NCBI GenBank assembly: GCA_963722585.1
Contig: CAVRNU010000046.1
Span: forward strand, 119,022 to 183,021
Length of the DNA: 64,000 nucleotides
Origin: KBS-96 sp963722585
GTDB lineage: Bacteria; Acidobacteriota; Terriglobia; Bryobacterales; Bryobacteraceae
Reading direction: 5' to 3'
Shown here: positions 26,351-35,744 of the stretch, one piece after another
Position numbering within the stretch: the stretch's first letter is position 1
Layout: each line of letters opens with the position of its first letter
Notes under the pieces: generated by a model
Told to the model about the DNA's origin: nothing
What the model saw: only the letters and a program-made list of their open reading frames with translations
The model's database searches: none
Translations under genes and position numbers: made by a program

Positions 26351-27239
26351 CTAAAACGGCCAAACCCGCTCGACGGTTTTGCTCAGCATCCAGCGCTTGT
26401 CGTCGGCGTTCAGAAAGCTCATCTCGTCCCGAACCACGGTGAGGCGTTGGACGTAGGTAGCGCGATCCTTGGCAATCGGCCAATCGGTTGCCCACATCAG
26501 GCGGCGCGGGCCGAACGTATCGTAGAGCCGTTTCACGAGACGCTGGGAATCGAGCCACGGATAGCTTTGTTTCGAAAGCGACCAGGTGTGTGAGATTTTC
26601 ACAAAGACCTTTGGATAGCGTTCGAGAGCGACAAGCTTTTCCAGTTCCTGAGGACGATTGACGGGACAATCGGCCATGTGGTCGATCACCACGGTGAAGA
26701 TTGGAGAAGCGTTCTACTAGCTTTCCGATCTCGGGTATGCGGCTGATAGGCGCGAGCAGCGTCATGGGCACGCGCAAGTCTTCGCATCGTTTCCATAAGG
26801 GTGGCATGAGCGGGCCCGAGATCCAGTCGCCGCTCGTATCCGCGGAGGGACTCAATCGCACGCCGTGAAAGCCAGGCAGGGCGCTGATTTCGGAAAGGTG
26901 GTCCGGAGCGGCCGGATCGAGCGGGTCGACTCGGCACACACCTTTGAAATATTGCGGGTATTGCTTCAGAACTGCCGCGAGATAACTGTTGTCATAGCGA
27001 TAATGAACGACCTGGATGATGACTGTTTTCGAGATGCCGTTCGCTTTCATCAGGCCAAGCAGCATCTCAGGAGTTGCGTCGTAGTCCGGCACGTTGGCTC
27101 CCGCGGCAAAAGGAAATCGGGCGTCGTGCTTCCACACATGAACATGCGGATCAAGTATGGAATAGCTGGGCAACGTGGCGGCAAGTGCCATTTCGAAGAT
27201 CTCCCTGCGAGTTGAATTGAGCCGGATTGGATCAGGCAT
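26351..27239 (-). CDS. Amidohydrolase-2 family TIM-barrel hydrolase (frameshifted)
   Basis: This protein of about 296 residues resembles exported or cytoplasmic amidohydrolase family 2 enzymes, which hydrolyse or decarboxylate cyclic substrates at a metal site. The metal-binding start is SYSILDPHVHVWKHD, a central strand is VIIQVVHYRYDNSYL, and later motifs are VVIDHMAD and RLMWATDWP. It begins with ATG at 27239, overlapping the epimerase stop by 8 nt. Near 26697-26703 the frame is off by one: after LVERFSN, the correct continuation FTVVIDHMADCPVN is in another frame. A missing base in that interval would restore it. The reading frame that appears to fuse it to the epimerase is an artefact of this and an upstream indel. 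Confidence 0.75.
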
Positions 27240-28118
27240 AGATGGGCTCCAGACGCTGAACCACGTAGTCTCCGCACCGTATGTAACTCGCGCGGGGTCC
27301 GCGGCGCGCAATGTCCAGATCGACGCACAGCCATCCCTGAAAGTGAATGCTCTTGAGCACCCGATGACACGAGCCGGGAAATCGATTTCGCCGTCGCCGA
27401 GGTCAAACGTGTTTTCGACAAATTTCGGGCCTAAGCCGGCGCGCTTCGCGTCTTTGTAATCGGCCATCATCAAACGCTCGCGGTATTTGCTCATGATCGC
27501 GGGTGGGTCGCCGCCCCCAAGATAGACGTGCGCAGTATCGGGCGAAAGGTAAAAGAGACGGGCATCGGTGAGCTCCATGCAGCGGTCGATTTCATCGGGA
27601 GTCTGCACCATCTGGCCCAGATGGCTGTGGAGGCCGGGGCGGAATCCCATTTCGCGCGCCGTTTCTCCGAGCTGATTGTAGAAGGCGCACATGGTTCGGA
27701 ATGCCTGGGCGCCGGGGCCGCGATGCGGTGAAAACACGACCAGATGAGACGCGCCGAAACGGCTGAGAAAGCGCATTGCGTCCTTGGCTCGGGCGAGAAT
27801 GGCGGCGTGCTGGGCGGGGTCGTCGGCTGGGCCGTTGAAGGAAATCGTCACGATGGAGAGACCGCGCTTCGAGATTTCGCGCTCAATCTGCTCCGCTGTG
27901 AGTTCGTACTGCGTCAGAATGTGGGGGTATTGCGTGAGGCGTAGGCCAATGAATCCGGTGTCTTGCATCACATCGAGAATGTCGGTAAAGCGGATTCCGG
28001 GATACGAATTCCAGAGATTCGATCCAAGCGCCCACTTTATATTGCGGTTCGCCGGTAACGCTCTCGCTGCGTCAAGGAAGGCGGCGGCCATCGAAAACAG
28101 GGAAGCACGGCGAGTCAT
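27232..28118 (-). CDS. Sugar phosphate isomerase/epimerase family protein (frameshifted)
   Basis: This TIM-barrel protein of about 295 residues belongs to the AP-endonuclease-2-like sugar isomerase/epimerase family. Motifs include KWALGSNLWNSYPG, SIVTISFNGP, HLVVFSPHRG, PGLHSHLGQMV and YLSPDTAHVYLGGGDPP, with metal-binding His/Glu/Asp positions. At about 27361-27365 the frame breaks after DFPARV. The correct ending, RVLKSIHFQGWLCVDLD and then RLEPIYA with a stop, lies in another frame, and one missing base explains it. The likely start MTRRASLF (28118) carries two arginines before a hydrophobic stretch, a possible Tat signal. It is coupled to the amidohydrolase gene, and the pair probably degrades one carbohydrate. 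Confidence 0.75.
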
Positions 28119-28148
28119 CGAGCACAGCATATCGTGGGGGAGAGATTT

Positions 28149-28166
28149 GCGGGACTTAAGTCCCGC
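28149..28166. repeat. Perfect 18-bp palindrome
   Basis: The sequence GCGGGACTTAAGTCCCGC is a perfect inverted repeat located between divergent genes (epimerase and OPT transporter). It could be an operator or a REP-like element. Its position 24 nt before the OPT start is compatible with either. Confidence 0.5.
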
Positions 28167-28189
28167 GCCGGAATTGATTAACATCCTAT

Positions 28190-30232
28190 ATGGCCTCCTC
28201 TATCCGCACGTATCAGCCATTTGTTCCCGAACACATCAGCATGCGCGAGCTTACGCTTCGCGCTGTGCTGCTCGGCCTGGTGATGACTGTTGTGCTGGGC
28301 GCGGCGAATGCCTACCTCGGACTGCGCGCCGGAGTGACCATCGCGGCGACGTATCCCGCGGCGGTAATTAGCCTGGCGGTTCTGCGCGGTATGAAAGGTT
28401 CGCTGCTCGAGGAGAATATCGCGCGAACCGCCGGTTCGATCGGCGAAGCGGTAGCCGCGGGCGCCGTGTTTACAATTCCGGCGTTCCTGATATCGCATTC
28501 GTGGCCTTCTTTCAATCCGAAAGATGCGTATTGGAAATCGACCGTGCTCATGATCGTCGGCAGTGTTTTGGGTGTGCTGTTTGTTTCTCTCGTGCGCCGC
28601 GTGATGGTCGAGGATCCGGAGCTTCCGTTTCCCGAATCGATCGCCGCTTCGCAGATCCATAAAGCCGGTCAACAGGGCGCGCAAGCGGCACGCTATCTGT
28701 TCTGGAATATGGGCGTCGGAGGAATTGTTTTTCTGCTCGGCCGTTTCGGTCTGTTCGCCGCTGACAAGGATATTCTCGTCGCGGTAGGGCAAGGCAATGC
28801 AGCACGCCTCCGGCTGGGCAGCGCTGGAAGCACGCAGGTACTCAGTGTCGGAGGCACCACAAGTTTTGCCGGACCCAGCGTGAGCCCGGCTTATCTCGGT
28901 GTCGGCTACATCATTGGCCCCCGGCTCGCCGCTCTTCAATTCGCAGGTGGAGTTCTCGCATGGGGGCTTTTGGTTCCGCTTCTGATCTATGTGCTTGGCC
29001 CCCAGTTACGTACCTTTCTGCCCGCCGGCGCCAATGACGAGTCGTGGATTGGGCTGGCCGCTGCAACTGGAAGGTACATCATACGGCCCATCGCTGTCGG
29101 CGGCATGATGGTGGGCGCCGTCTATACTCTGTGGCGGATGCGAACCAGTATTCTGGGCGGATTAGCTCGCGCGATCAAGGATCTGAAACTGTCGTCGGCG
29201 GACGCTACTCAGCTCATACGCACGGAACGATACATGAGCTCGAAAACCGTGTTCTTGCTGATCGGCCTCGTATTTCTGGCAATGATTGCTCTCTACGTGT
29301 ACTTTTCGCGCAACGTCGTGGGCGGCCTGGTGGCTGCCGTGGTGATGTTGATTCTCGGCTTCTTCTTTGCAACAGTTTCGGGCTATCTGGTGGGTATCAT
29401 CGGCTCCTCGAATAACCCCATCTCAGGCCTGACGCTTTGTACTCTGATCGTTGCGGCGCTGCTGATGGTGGCCCTCGGCGTTTCGGGCGGAAGCGGAGTG
29501 GCGGCCGTGCTCGGCGTGGCAGCCGTGGTTTGCGTCTCCTCCGCGGTAGCGGGCGAGCTGCTGCAGGATTTCAAAGTCGGCTACATTCTCGGCGGCACAC
29601 CGCGCAGCATTCAGATTGTCGAGCTCATCGCCGTTGTGGTTGCCAGCTCCGTAATGTATTTCCCGCTGCTGCTTTTGCAACGGGGAGATATTAACGCCGG
29701 CGGTACCGGGTTTGGGGGCCGCGCCCTTCCAGCGCCTCAAGCCGGTCTTATGGCGCTGCTCGCGCAAGGCATCGTGGGCGGCGAGATGCCTTGGTCTCTC
29801 GTGCTATTCGGCATACTGCTCGGGGTCGCGCTCATCATGTTTAACGTTAAGAGCCCGATGCTTGTGGCTGTCGGAATGTATTTGCCGTTCGAGACCACTT
29901 CGGCCATTTTCGTTGGCGGCGTCATCCGCGCAATTGCCGATTGGGTTGCCAAAGGCCGAGGGTTTAATGAAGCGCAGCGAATCCGCGTCGAAAATGCCGG
30001 TGTGCTCACCGCGTCGGGGTTGATCGCGGGCGAGGCATTGCTGGGTTTGGTATGGGCGGCCTTGCAGTTCGATTTCGCCAGGCGAATTCGTAACGCTCTC
30101 GTCCTCTCGACCCACCCGCTCTATTCAATCGGATTGATCGTAATGATTGGTCTCGCGAGTGTGATGATTGTCATCCCGCTGTTAGGCGCGGGAAGGCCGG
30201 AGGATCCGGCGCCTCCTGTGGCGATGATGTAG
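28190..30232 (+). CDS. OPT-family oligopeptide transporter
   Basis: This 680-residue integral membrane protein is a member of the OPT family of secondary importers for peptides or metal-chelate conjugates. It has about 15-16 predicted helices spread through the chain. Typical stretches are LGAANAYLGLRAGVTIAATYP at 33-53, EENIARTAGSIGEAVAAGAVF, LGVGYIIGPRLAALQFAGGVL, and a C-terminal MLVAVGMYLPFETTSAIFVGG. Length and motif content fit the bacterial OPT branch. The substrate is not predictable. It is followed by a run of hairpins at 30253-30318 and converges on a DUF4118 gene. Confidence 0.92.
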   Translation: MASSIRTYQPFVPEHISMRELTLRAVLLGLVMTVVLGAANAYLGLRAGVTIAATYPAAVISLAVLRGMKGSLLEENIARTAGSIGEAVAAGAVFTIPAFLISHSWPSFNPKDAYWKSTVLMIVGSVLGVLFVSLVRRVMVEDPELPFPESIAASQIHKAGQQGAQAARYLFWNMGVGGIVFLLGRFGLFAADKDILVAVGQGNAARLRLGSAGSTQVLSVGGTTSFAGPSVSPAYLGVGYIIGPRLAALQFAGGVLAWGLLVPLLIYVLGPQLRTFLPAGANDESWIGLAAATGRYIIRPIAVGGMMVGAVYTLWRMRTSILGGLARAIKDLKLSSADATQLIRTERYMSSKTVFLLIGLVFLAMIALYVYFSRNVVGGLVAAVVMLILGFFFATVSGYLVGIIGSSNNPISGLTLCTLIVAALLMVALGVSGGSGVAAVLGVAAVVCVSSAVAGELLQDFKVGYILGGTPRSIQIVELIAVVVASSVMYFPLLLLQRGDINAGGTGFGGRALPAPQAGLMALLAQGIVGGEMPWSLVLFGILLGVALIMFNVKSPMLVAVGMYLPFETTSAIFVGGVIRAIADWVAKGRGFNEAQRIRVENAGVLTASGLIAGEALLGLVWAALQFDFARRIRNALVLSTHPLYSIGLIVMIGLASVMIVIPLLGAGRPEDPAPPVAMM

Positions 30233-30252
30233 AGCACGCTTTGTAGGTGCTG

Positions 30253-30318
30253 GAGCAAGCTTCAGCTTGCTCAGGCCTGTCTGCGGGCTGAAGCCCTCAG
30301 CGGCACGCTGAAGCGTGC
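30253..30318. repeat. Three tandem palindromes sharing a GCTGAAGC core
   Basis: Three inverted repeats stand in a row: GAGCAAGC/GCTTGCTC with loop TTCA (30253-30272), GGGCT/AGCCC (30285-30296) and GCACGCT/AGCGTGC (30303-30318). Each is centred on GCTGAAGC or its complement. They lie between convergent genes. They could act as a bidirectional terminator or as a REP-type element; no long T-run is seen. Confidence 0.6.
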
Positions 30319-30328
30319 GCCACAATTA

Positions 30329-31327
30329 CTAAGAAGCTGTGTTCGAGCGGCGGCGGGTGGACAGCCAATATGCCGAAAATGCCATTAACGCGTAGGCCAA
30401 GCCCAAGAGGCGGGTAGTCGAGTTAAAGTCGAATTCGTAAAGCGGCTCGACGAAGAAGTAGTCTGTTGCCGCCGTGCCCATCGCGAGCGCCAAAATTCCC
30501 GGCCCGAATCCCCATTGAACAAAAACAAAGCCGATCACTCCCGACAGCAGCCAGAAAATGGGAACCGGAGTGAGCGACTGGAACAGAAAGAGCAGCCCGG
30601 TTGCAACCAAGACTGTCACAGCCGACAGCCCATAGCGCAGCCAATTGGGCTTCGCCGTCTCGAGCGCGGTGAGCCAAGTGGCGGACCGGCCGAGCTCGGG
30701 AAGTTGCGGCGCGGGCCTCGGCGACGCCATCGGTCGGTTTAGGGGCCCGGCCGGCCGTCCCATGAAAGTGGCTTCCCCATATGCGTCCCGGAGACGAGCC
30801 AAATCCACCACATCGTCGCTCAGTTGCGGATGGTGAACATTGACGCGAAACAACACCGGCGCGAGAAGAAACCTCGCCAGCTCGGAACCGGACATCAGAA
30901 CGCCGCGATAGCAGAGCCGCACCTCGTTCGCTTCATCCAGCACCAGCGTGATTACACCGCTCGTCTCGAAAGGATCGAGTGTCGAGAAATAAATCGCAGG
31001 CAAGTCTGTATCGAAGCGAACTTCGAGCAGCAGCCTGTTGGGTGTTCCTTTTTCGACGAGGGAAGCTCTGTAGACCGTCGCCCCTCGCCGTTCTTCGTCA
31101 TCGCCCGAAACGGCGGGTCCTGCGCTCCAGCACACTCGCCGAAGATATTCATGCTCGTAACTTTCGGCAATCTGCTGGCAAGCGAATGTAAAGTCGTCCC
31201 AGAGCCTCTTCCGTGCAACGGCAATGATGCAGCCGAGATCGCCGTTCTGAAAGGCGGACCAGTCTTGACGGGCCAGCTTTTCCACCCAGTCCACACTGTC
31301 TTGTCGTAACCGCAGCTCTTTACTCAC
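30329..31327 (-). CDS. DUF4118 (KdpD-like) membrane protein
   Basis: This 332-residue protein has an N-terminal soluble region of unknown fold (about 1-225). A C-terminal block of about four membrane helices starts NWLRYGLSAVTVLVATGLLF and includes FGPGILALAMGTAATDYFFV, typical of DUF4118, the membrane sensor module of KdpD-type histidine kinases. Here there is no kinase or GAF domain after it, so the protein is a stand-alone version or an unusual sensor. The soluble half shows DPFETSGVITLVLDEANEVRLCYRG and does not match a family I recognise. The topology and role are inferred. It faces the divergent spermidine-synthase-like gene across 188 nt. Confidence 0.6.
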   Translation of the reverse strand: MSKELRLRQDSVDWVEKLARQDWSAFQNGDLGCIIAVARKRLWDDFTFACQQIAESYEHEYLRRVCWSAGPAVSGDDEERRGATVYRASLVEKGTPNRLLLEVRFDTDLPAIYFSTLDPFETSGVITLVLDEANEVRLCYRGVLMSGSELARFLLAPVLFRVNVHHPQLSDDVVDLARLRDAYGEATFMGRPAGPLNRPMASPRPAPQLPELGRSATWLTALETAKPNWLRYGLSAVTVLVATGLLFLFQSLTPVPIFWLLSGVIGFVFVQWGFGPGILALAMGTAATDYFFVEPLYEFDFNSTTRLLGLAYALMAFSAYWLSTRRRSNTAS

Positions 31328-31515
31328 AAGCGCCTCAACCTTCCAGTCACTCGAACGTTAGCTATACGCCGCCGTTTTCGAAGACGGCCAGGGCAGCATC
31401 AGGTTTACTCATCACCTGGCCGATCCGGCAGCAACTTGGCTCTTGGAGGGGCAAAAACGGGCTATGGTACTTGGCTCGGCCCGGAATGTTCTGTCCCCTT
31501 CCATTACGATAGTAT

Positions 31516-33912
31516 TTGTCGCCGGTAGATTCTCTCAGACAAGAACGGACGAGCCGCCAACGACGTAGCTGGCCGCAGATTTACTTCGGCGTGGCTGTGA
31601 CGACCCTCGCCTCTCTATTATTAGAGCTTTCGCTCACGCGGATTTTCTCGGTCGTATTTTACTACCATTTCGCCTTTCTTGCCATCTCCATCGCGCTCTT
31701 CGGTCTCGGCGCGGGTGGCGTCTTCTCGTATGTTGTGGGGGGTTGGCCTGGAAGCCTGTACTTTAAGCTGGGCGCCTTGGCGATTGCCGATGCGCTTGCC
31801 GTTGTTTTCGCCCTGGAATTTTTGCTTACCCGCCCTGCGGAATTGACGACACTCGATATCGCGCTAGTGTATTCCGCCTGCGCTTTGCCGTTTCTGCTCT
31901 CTGGAACCGTTGTTGCGTCGGCCATTTCGGACACGATAGACCGCGTAGACCGGGTGTATTTTTTCGATCTGATGGGCGCGGCGGGCGGATGCGCCTTGCT
32001 GGTACCCTTTCTGAACTGGATCGGCGGCCCCAACACGCTGCTGGTGTCCGCCGCGCTTTTCGCGCTTTCGGCCGCCATTTGGTTCAATGTGGCGCAATTG
32101 CCCCGAGGCCGCATGATCGGTGTGTCGTTAGCCTTGGCTCTGGTTGCGCTCATCACCTATAACTCGAAGACATCGTTAATCGATCTCCGGTACGCTAAGG
32201 GCCGTGAACTGAAGAACGAAGAGTTCTACAAATGGAACAGCTTCTCGCGAGTAGCCTTAACGAAAGAGCCCGGTTCCGATACCCGTAACATCATCATCGA
32301 TGGAGATGCCGAAACAGGCGTAGCCAACTTCAATTTTTCGCGCCTGACGGCCCGCGAACGCGAGTACCTGGCGTACCAAGGCCCGGGCTTTCCGTATCTT
32401 TTGAGACCGGGCGCTAAAACGTTGGTCATCGGACCGGGCGGGGGATGGGACATCGCGCGCGCGCTAGCCTCCGGAAGCAAAGACATCACCGGCGTCGAGA
32501 TCAATAAGATCATCGCCGACTTGATCATGCGACAGAAGTTCCCGCAGTACAGCCAGTTTTTGTACTACCGGCCCGACGTGCACCTGGTGATTGAGGACGG
32601 CCGATCCTACGTTCGAAGAACTTCGCAACGGTTTCAAGTTTTGCAGGCTACACTCGTTGACACCTGGGCCTCGACAGCCGCAGGTGCATTTGCGCTTTCT
32701 GAAAACAATCTCTACACGACAAACGCCTTCCGCGATTACCTCGACCATTTGACCGGCGACGGAATCATGGCGTTTACACGTTGGGGCTTCAAACCGCCGC
32801 GGGAGTCTCTTCGTATCGTCGCGCTCGCCCGCGAGGCGCTCGAACAAATCGGCGAGCCAGACGCCGCCCGAAACGTCATCGTCGTGCGAGAAGGTCTCCA
32901 GAAGCTGAATACCTGGGGTGCGCAGGACACCATTCTTGTCTCCCGCCGCCCATTCAGTTCGTCGGATATCGAGCGTGTGAAGCAAGCTTTGGTCCGGGCC
33001 GGCATGGACGGTGTTTATCTGCCCGGTACCGATCGGCCGAGCGCGTTTCGCGACCTGCTTCTCGCCCGCGACCCGCGCCAGTTCTACGCCACTTACCCAT
33101 TCGACGTGCGGCCCGTCACCGACAACCGCCCTTTCTTCTTCTATACAGTTCAACCACGGGATGTGTGGCATTTCCTGACGAGCGCGTCGAGCAAGAGCGA
33201 GGATTACAAAATCAACACGGCCGTTCCGCTGCTCTTCGGTCTCGTCTTTGTGAGCTTTGTTGCCACGCTGGTCGTGCTGTCGCTTCCGCCCCTCGTTCTG
33301 GGGCATCGACTTCCTGTAGAGCCGGGCGCCATTCCCTCGCTCATTTACTTTCTTTGCATCGGCGCGGGTTACATTCTGATACAGGTTGCGCTTATCCAAA
33401 AATTCATTTTGTTTCTCGGCCATCCCACCTACGCGCTGACGGTTATCATCTTTTCGATGTTGGTTTCGAGCGGGCTAGGCAGCTTCGTGAGCCGCCGGTT
33501 GGTTCAGCAAGCGATGCACCGGCTGATGGGCGTGCTTCTGTTCATCGTGGCCGGTGTGGCGCTGCTCTCGCTGGTTGTTACGCCCGTCACCGAAGGTGGA
33601 GTCGCGCTTCCTTTTGCTGTGAAGGTTGCGATAGCGGTGTTCCTGATCGCTCCACTTGGATTCGCGATGGGCATGCCGTTTCCGTCGGGCCTGAAGCGGC
33701 TCGAGAAGGTTCTGCCTCAAACCATTCGCTGGGCTTGGTCCGTCAATGCGGCATCGAGCGTGCTGGGCTCGGCTGGAGCGGTGGTTTTGGCGATATACTG
33801 CGGATTATCGAACACTCTTCTCATAGGAGGGTTACTTTATCTGGCTGCCTTGGTAGCTGCTTTACTATCGCCCCTCGGAAAAAAATACACGATTGCCAGT
33901 GCAGTCATGTAG
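31516..33912 (+). CDS. Membrane protein with spermidine-synthase-like methyltransferase fold
   Basis: This 798-residue protein combines N-terminal and C-terminal membrane helices with a central Rossmann fold. The middle shows the motif TLVIGPGGGWDIARALASGS and the acidic VIEDGRSYVRRTSQRFQVLQ, which resemble polyamine synthases and related SAM or dcSAM-using enzymes. Such integral proteins are common in Acidobacteriota and have no proven substrate. They are not classical SpeE, which is soluble and about 280 residues. The start is a TTG at 31516 with no clear ribosome binding site, and no ATG lies near it in frame. It is followed by an OmpA-family gene on the same strand. Confidence 0.7.
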   Translation: MSPVDSLRQERTSRQRRSWPQIYFGVAVTTLASLLLELSLTRIFSVVFYYHFAFLAISIALFGLGAGGVFSYVVGGWPGSLYFKLGALAIADALAVVFALEFLLTRPAELTTLDIALVYSACALPFLLSGTVVASAISDTIDRVDRVYFFDLMGAAGGCALLVPFLNWIGGPNTLLVSAALFALSAAIWFNVAQLPRGRMIGVSLALALVALITYNSKTSLIDLRYAKGRELKNEEFYKWNSFSRVALTKEPGSDTRNIIIDGDAETGVANFNFSRLTAREREYLAYQGPGFPYLLRPGAKTLVIGPGGGWDIARALASGSKDITGVEINKIIADLIMRQKFPQYSQFLYYRPDVHLVIEDGRSYVRRTSQRFQVLQATLVDTWASTAAGAFALSENNLYTTNAFRDYLDHLTGDGIMAFTRWGFKPPRESLRIVALAREALEQIGEPDAARNVIVVREGLQKLNTWGAQDTILVSRRPFSSSDIERVKQALVRAGMDGVYLPGTDRPSAFRDLLLARDPRQFYATYPFDVRPVTDNRPFFFYTVQPRDVWHFLTSASSKSEDYKINTAVPLLFGLVFVSFVATLVVLSLPPLVLGHRLPVEPGAIPSLIYFLCIGAGYILIQVALIQKFILFLGHPTYALTVIIFSMLVSSGLGSFVSRRLVQQAMHRLMGVLLFIVAGVALLSLVVTPVTEGGVALPFAVKVAIAVFLIAPLGFAMGMPFPSGLKRLEKVLPQTIRWAWSVNAASSVLGSAGAVVLAIYCGLSNTLLIGGLLYLAALVAALLSPLGKKYTIASAVM

Positions 33913-33921
33913 TTTTCCGAG

Positions 33922-33927
33922 TATAAT
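33922..33927 (+). promoter_or_regulatory. Possible -10 element upstream of the OmpA-family gene
   Basis: TATAAT stands 67 nt before the OmpA-family start at 33994. Seventeen nt upstream is GTGCAG, a poor -35 match. The box suggests a separate promoter for the OmpA-family gene, but the -35 is weak, so this is a modest prediction. Confidence 0.3.
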
Positions 33928-33993
33928 TCCAACGATTTGGGACTTTGGTATATGTCGTGCCCCAGAAGAGTCCGAGTGAAAGGATTGACAAAA

Positions 33994-35592
33994 ATGAAGC
34001 CATCTCTCGCCCTGCTGCCCCTGGCTTTGACATGTCTGCTGTGGGGCCAGGAACATAACCCCACGCAGAACGTGCCCAGTCAAAATCCGCAGAACCCAAA
34101 CAACCCCATTTTCCGCGTTCAGGTGGTCTCCCGGACGATTACAGCGGTCAGCTACCGCAACCGCAGCGGCTGGACAAAGATCGACTTCCAGGGAACCGCG
34201 CTCGCTCCGAGGGCCAAAGGTAATGCGCAAGTCAACAGCCGCAAAGGGTACATCCAGGTAAAGGCGTCCGTAAGAGGACTCCCTCCCGCTGTAGGTTTTG
34301 GAAGTGAATATTTGACTTACGTTCTTTGGGCCATTACCCCGGATGGACGTCCTAAAAACCTCGGGGAACTGTTGGTAAACAAGAATGGCGATGCCGATGT
34401 CGACGTAACTACCGACTTGCAGTCTTTCGGTCTGATTGTTACGGCCGAGCCGTATTTCGCCGTTACACAGCCCAGCGATGTGGTCGTAATGGAGAATATT
34501 CTCCGCAATAGCACGGTTGGCAAATCGGAAGAGGTCGACGCCAAGTATGAGCTGATGCCGCGCGGTATGTACGTGGCGAAGATGGGATCTTCTCCCACGT
34601 TCAGTCTGGAAAAGAATGTGCCGCTCGAGCTCTATGAGGCTCGGAACGCAGTCGCTCTTGCCCGTGGCGAAGGCGCCGACAAGCTTGCGCCTGACGTTTT
34701 CCAAAACGCCCAGAGCCTGCTGCAACAGGCCGAAGACTATCAGACGCGAAAAAAAGGATCGAATCCGGTCATAACCACCGCGCGGGAAGCTGCGCAAAAG
34801 GCTGAGGATTCGCGTTTGATTTCGCTGCGCCGCGAGCGCGAAATCGCAATGCAGAACGCCAAGGATGCCGCCGCGAAGTCCAAGGCTGCGGCGGAAGCGG
34901 CAGCCCACCAGCAGGCTTTAGCGGAGCAGCAGGCGCAAGAGGATTCCCAGCGCCGCGCCGAAGCTGAGAAGGCGGAGGCCGAAGCGAATGCCGCCCGCGC
35001 CCAGGCTGCTCTTGAAGCCGCTAAAGCAAAGCAATCCGCCGAAGAGGCGGAGCGTCTACGCGCGCAGGCCGATCAAGAGCGTAATGCCATGAAGCAACAG
35101 CTTCAAAAGCAGTTGAATGCCGTTCTCGAAACTCGCGAAACCGCGCGTGGTCTTATTATGAACATGTCGGACGTACTCTTCGACTTCGGCAAGTACACGC
35201 TCAAGCCGGAAGCTCGCGAGAAGCTGGCGAAGGTCTCGGGAATCATCCTGTCCCACCCTGGCCTGACGCTTCAGGTGGAAGGGTATACCGACAACGTGGG
35301 CAGCGAAGAATTCAACCAGAAGCTTTCGGAACAGCGCGCCGATGCGGTTCGCGACTATCTGATCTCGCAGGGAATCGTAGACAGTTCGGTGTCGGCGAGG
35401 GGAATGGGAGAAAGTAATCCAATCGCTCCGAACGACACGGCGCAAGGGCGGCAGAAGAATCGACGTGTGCAAATCGTGCTCGCCGGCGCTCCGCTCGGAA
35501 CGCAACCTAGCGCTCCGCCTACCGCTGCGCCGCCGCCACAAGGTCCGTCTGGAACGCTCGGACCGCCGCCGCCAAGCGCGCCGCCTCAGTAA
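33994..35592 (+). CDS. OmpA-family outer membrane protein with coiled coil
   Basis: This 532-residue protein has a signal peptide (MKPSLALLPLALTCLLWGQ), then a beta-rich region (about 25-215), then a long Ala/Glu/Lys-rich alpha-helical coiled coil (about 220-395). It ends with a peptidoglycan-binding OmpA domain (DVLFDFGKYTLKPEAREKL ... GYTDNVGS ... ARGMGESNPIAPNDTAQGR). It is likely an outer-membrane or periplasmic anchor to the cell wall. The start at 33994 follows AAAGGA about nine nt upstream; starts further upstream are out of place. The C-terminal tail is Pro-rich. An insertion sequence begins 80 nt after its stop. Confidence 0.88.
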   Translation: MKPSLALLPLALTCLLWGQEHNPTQNVPSQNPQNPNNPIFRVQVVSRTITAVSYRNRSGWTKIDFQGTALAPRAKGNAQVNSRKGYIQVKASVRGLPPAVGFGSEYLTYVLWAITPDGRPKNLGELLVNKNGDADVDVTTDLQSFGLIVTAEPYFAVTQPSDVVVMENILRNSTVGKSEEVDAKYELMPRGMYVAKMGSSPTFSLEKNVPLELYEARNAVALARGEGADKLAPDVFQNAQSLLQQAEDYQTRKKGSNPVITTAREAAQKAEDSRLISLRREREIAMQNAKDAAAKSKAAAEAAAHQQALAEQQAQEDSQRRAEAEKAEAEANAARAQAALEAAKAKQSAEEAERLRAQADQERNAMKQQLQKQLNAVLETRETARGLIMNMSDVLFDFGKYTLKPEAREKLAKVSGIILSHPGLTLQVEGYTDNVGSEEFNQKLSEQRADAVRDYLISQGIVDSSVSARGMGESNPIAPNDTAQGRQKNRRVQIVLAGAPLGTQPSAPPTAAPPPQGPSGTLGPPPPSAPPQ

Positions 35593-35617
35593 GCCAGACA
35601 CTCTCTAATCGGAGTTC

Positions 35618-35648
35618 GCAAAACCGCTTGCTGGCGGTCGCAGCTCGG
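35618..35648 (+). repeat. Left arm of a dispersed inverted repeat, interrupted by the IS
   Basis: This 31-nt arm, containing CTGGCGGTCGCAGCTCGG, is a near-complement of the arm at 37172-37202 on the other side of the insertion sequence. Most of the 31 positions match. Without the IS, the two arms would flank about 85 nt. Related palindromes occur at 47641-47719 and 63885-63986. Confidence 0.6.
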
Positions 35649-35676
35649 ATGCGTGGCCGAGTCGCGTGCGTCTCAG

Positions 35677-35692
35677 CTCGACTTTGTCCAAT
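35677..35692 (+). repeat. IS left terminal inverted repeat
   Basis: CTCGACTTTGTCCAAT is the exact inverse complement of 37091-37106. It lies 52 nt upstream of the transposase start. Confidence 0.85.
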
Positions 35693-35744
35693 TGAAACGA
35701 AGGGAGGGTGAGATGATTTAAACAATTCTTAGCGAGAATGTTTT

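Noticed and set aside
26130..28184. One 684-residue epimerase-amidohydrolase fusion protein
   Set aside because: The two halves are joined only by single-base frame breaks, and the natural stop (27232) and start (27239) of two separate genes are visible.
31430..31470. Sigma-54-type promoter before the spermidine-synthase-like gene
   Set aside because: GG and GC elements occur, but the spacing is off by one and the consensus is poor.
32464..33926. Long frames on both strands inside the spermidine-synthase-like gene (319 and 381 residues)
   Set aside because: They have shadow composition, rich in Arg, Ser and Gly, and lie inside a clear conserved gene.
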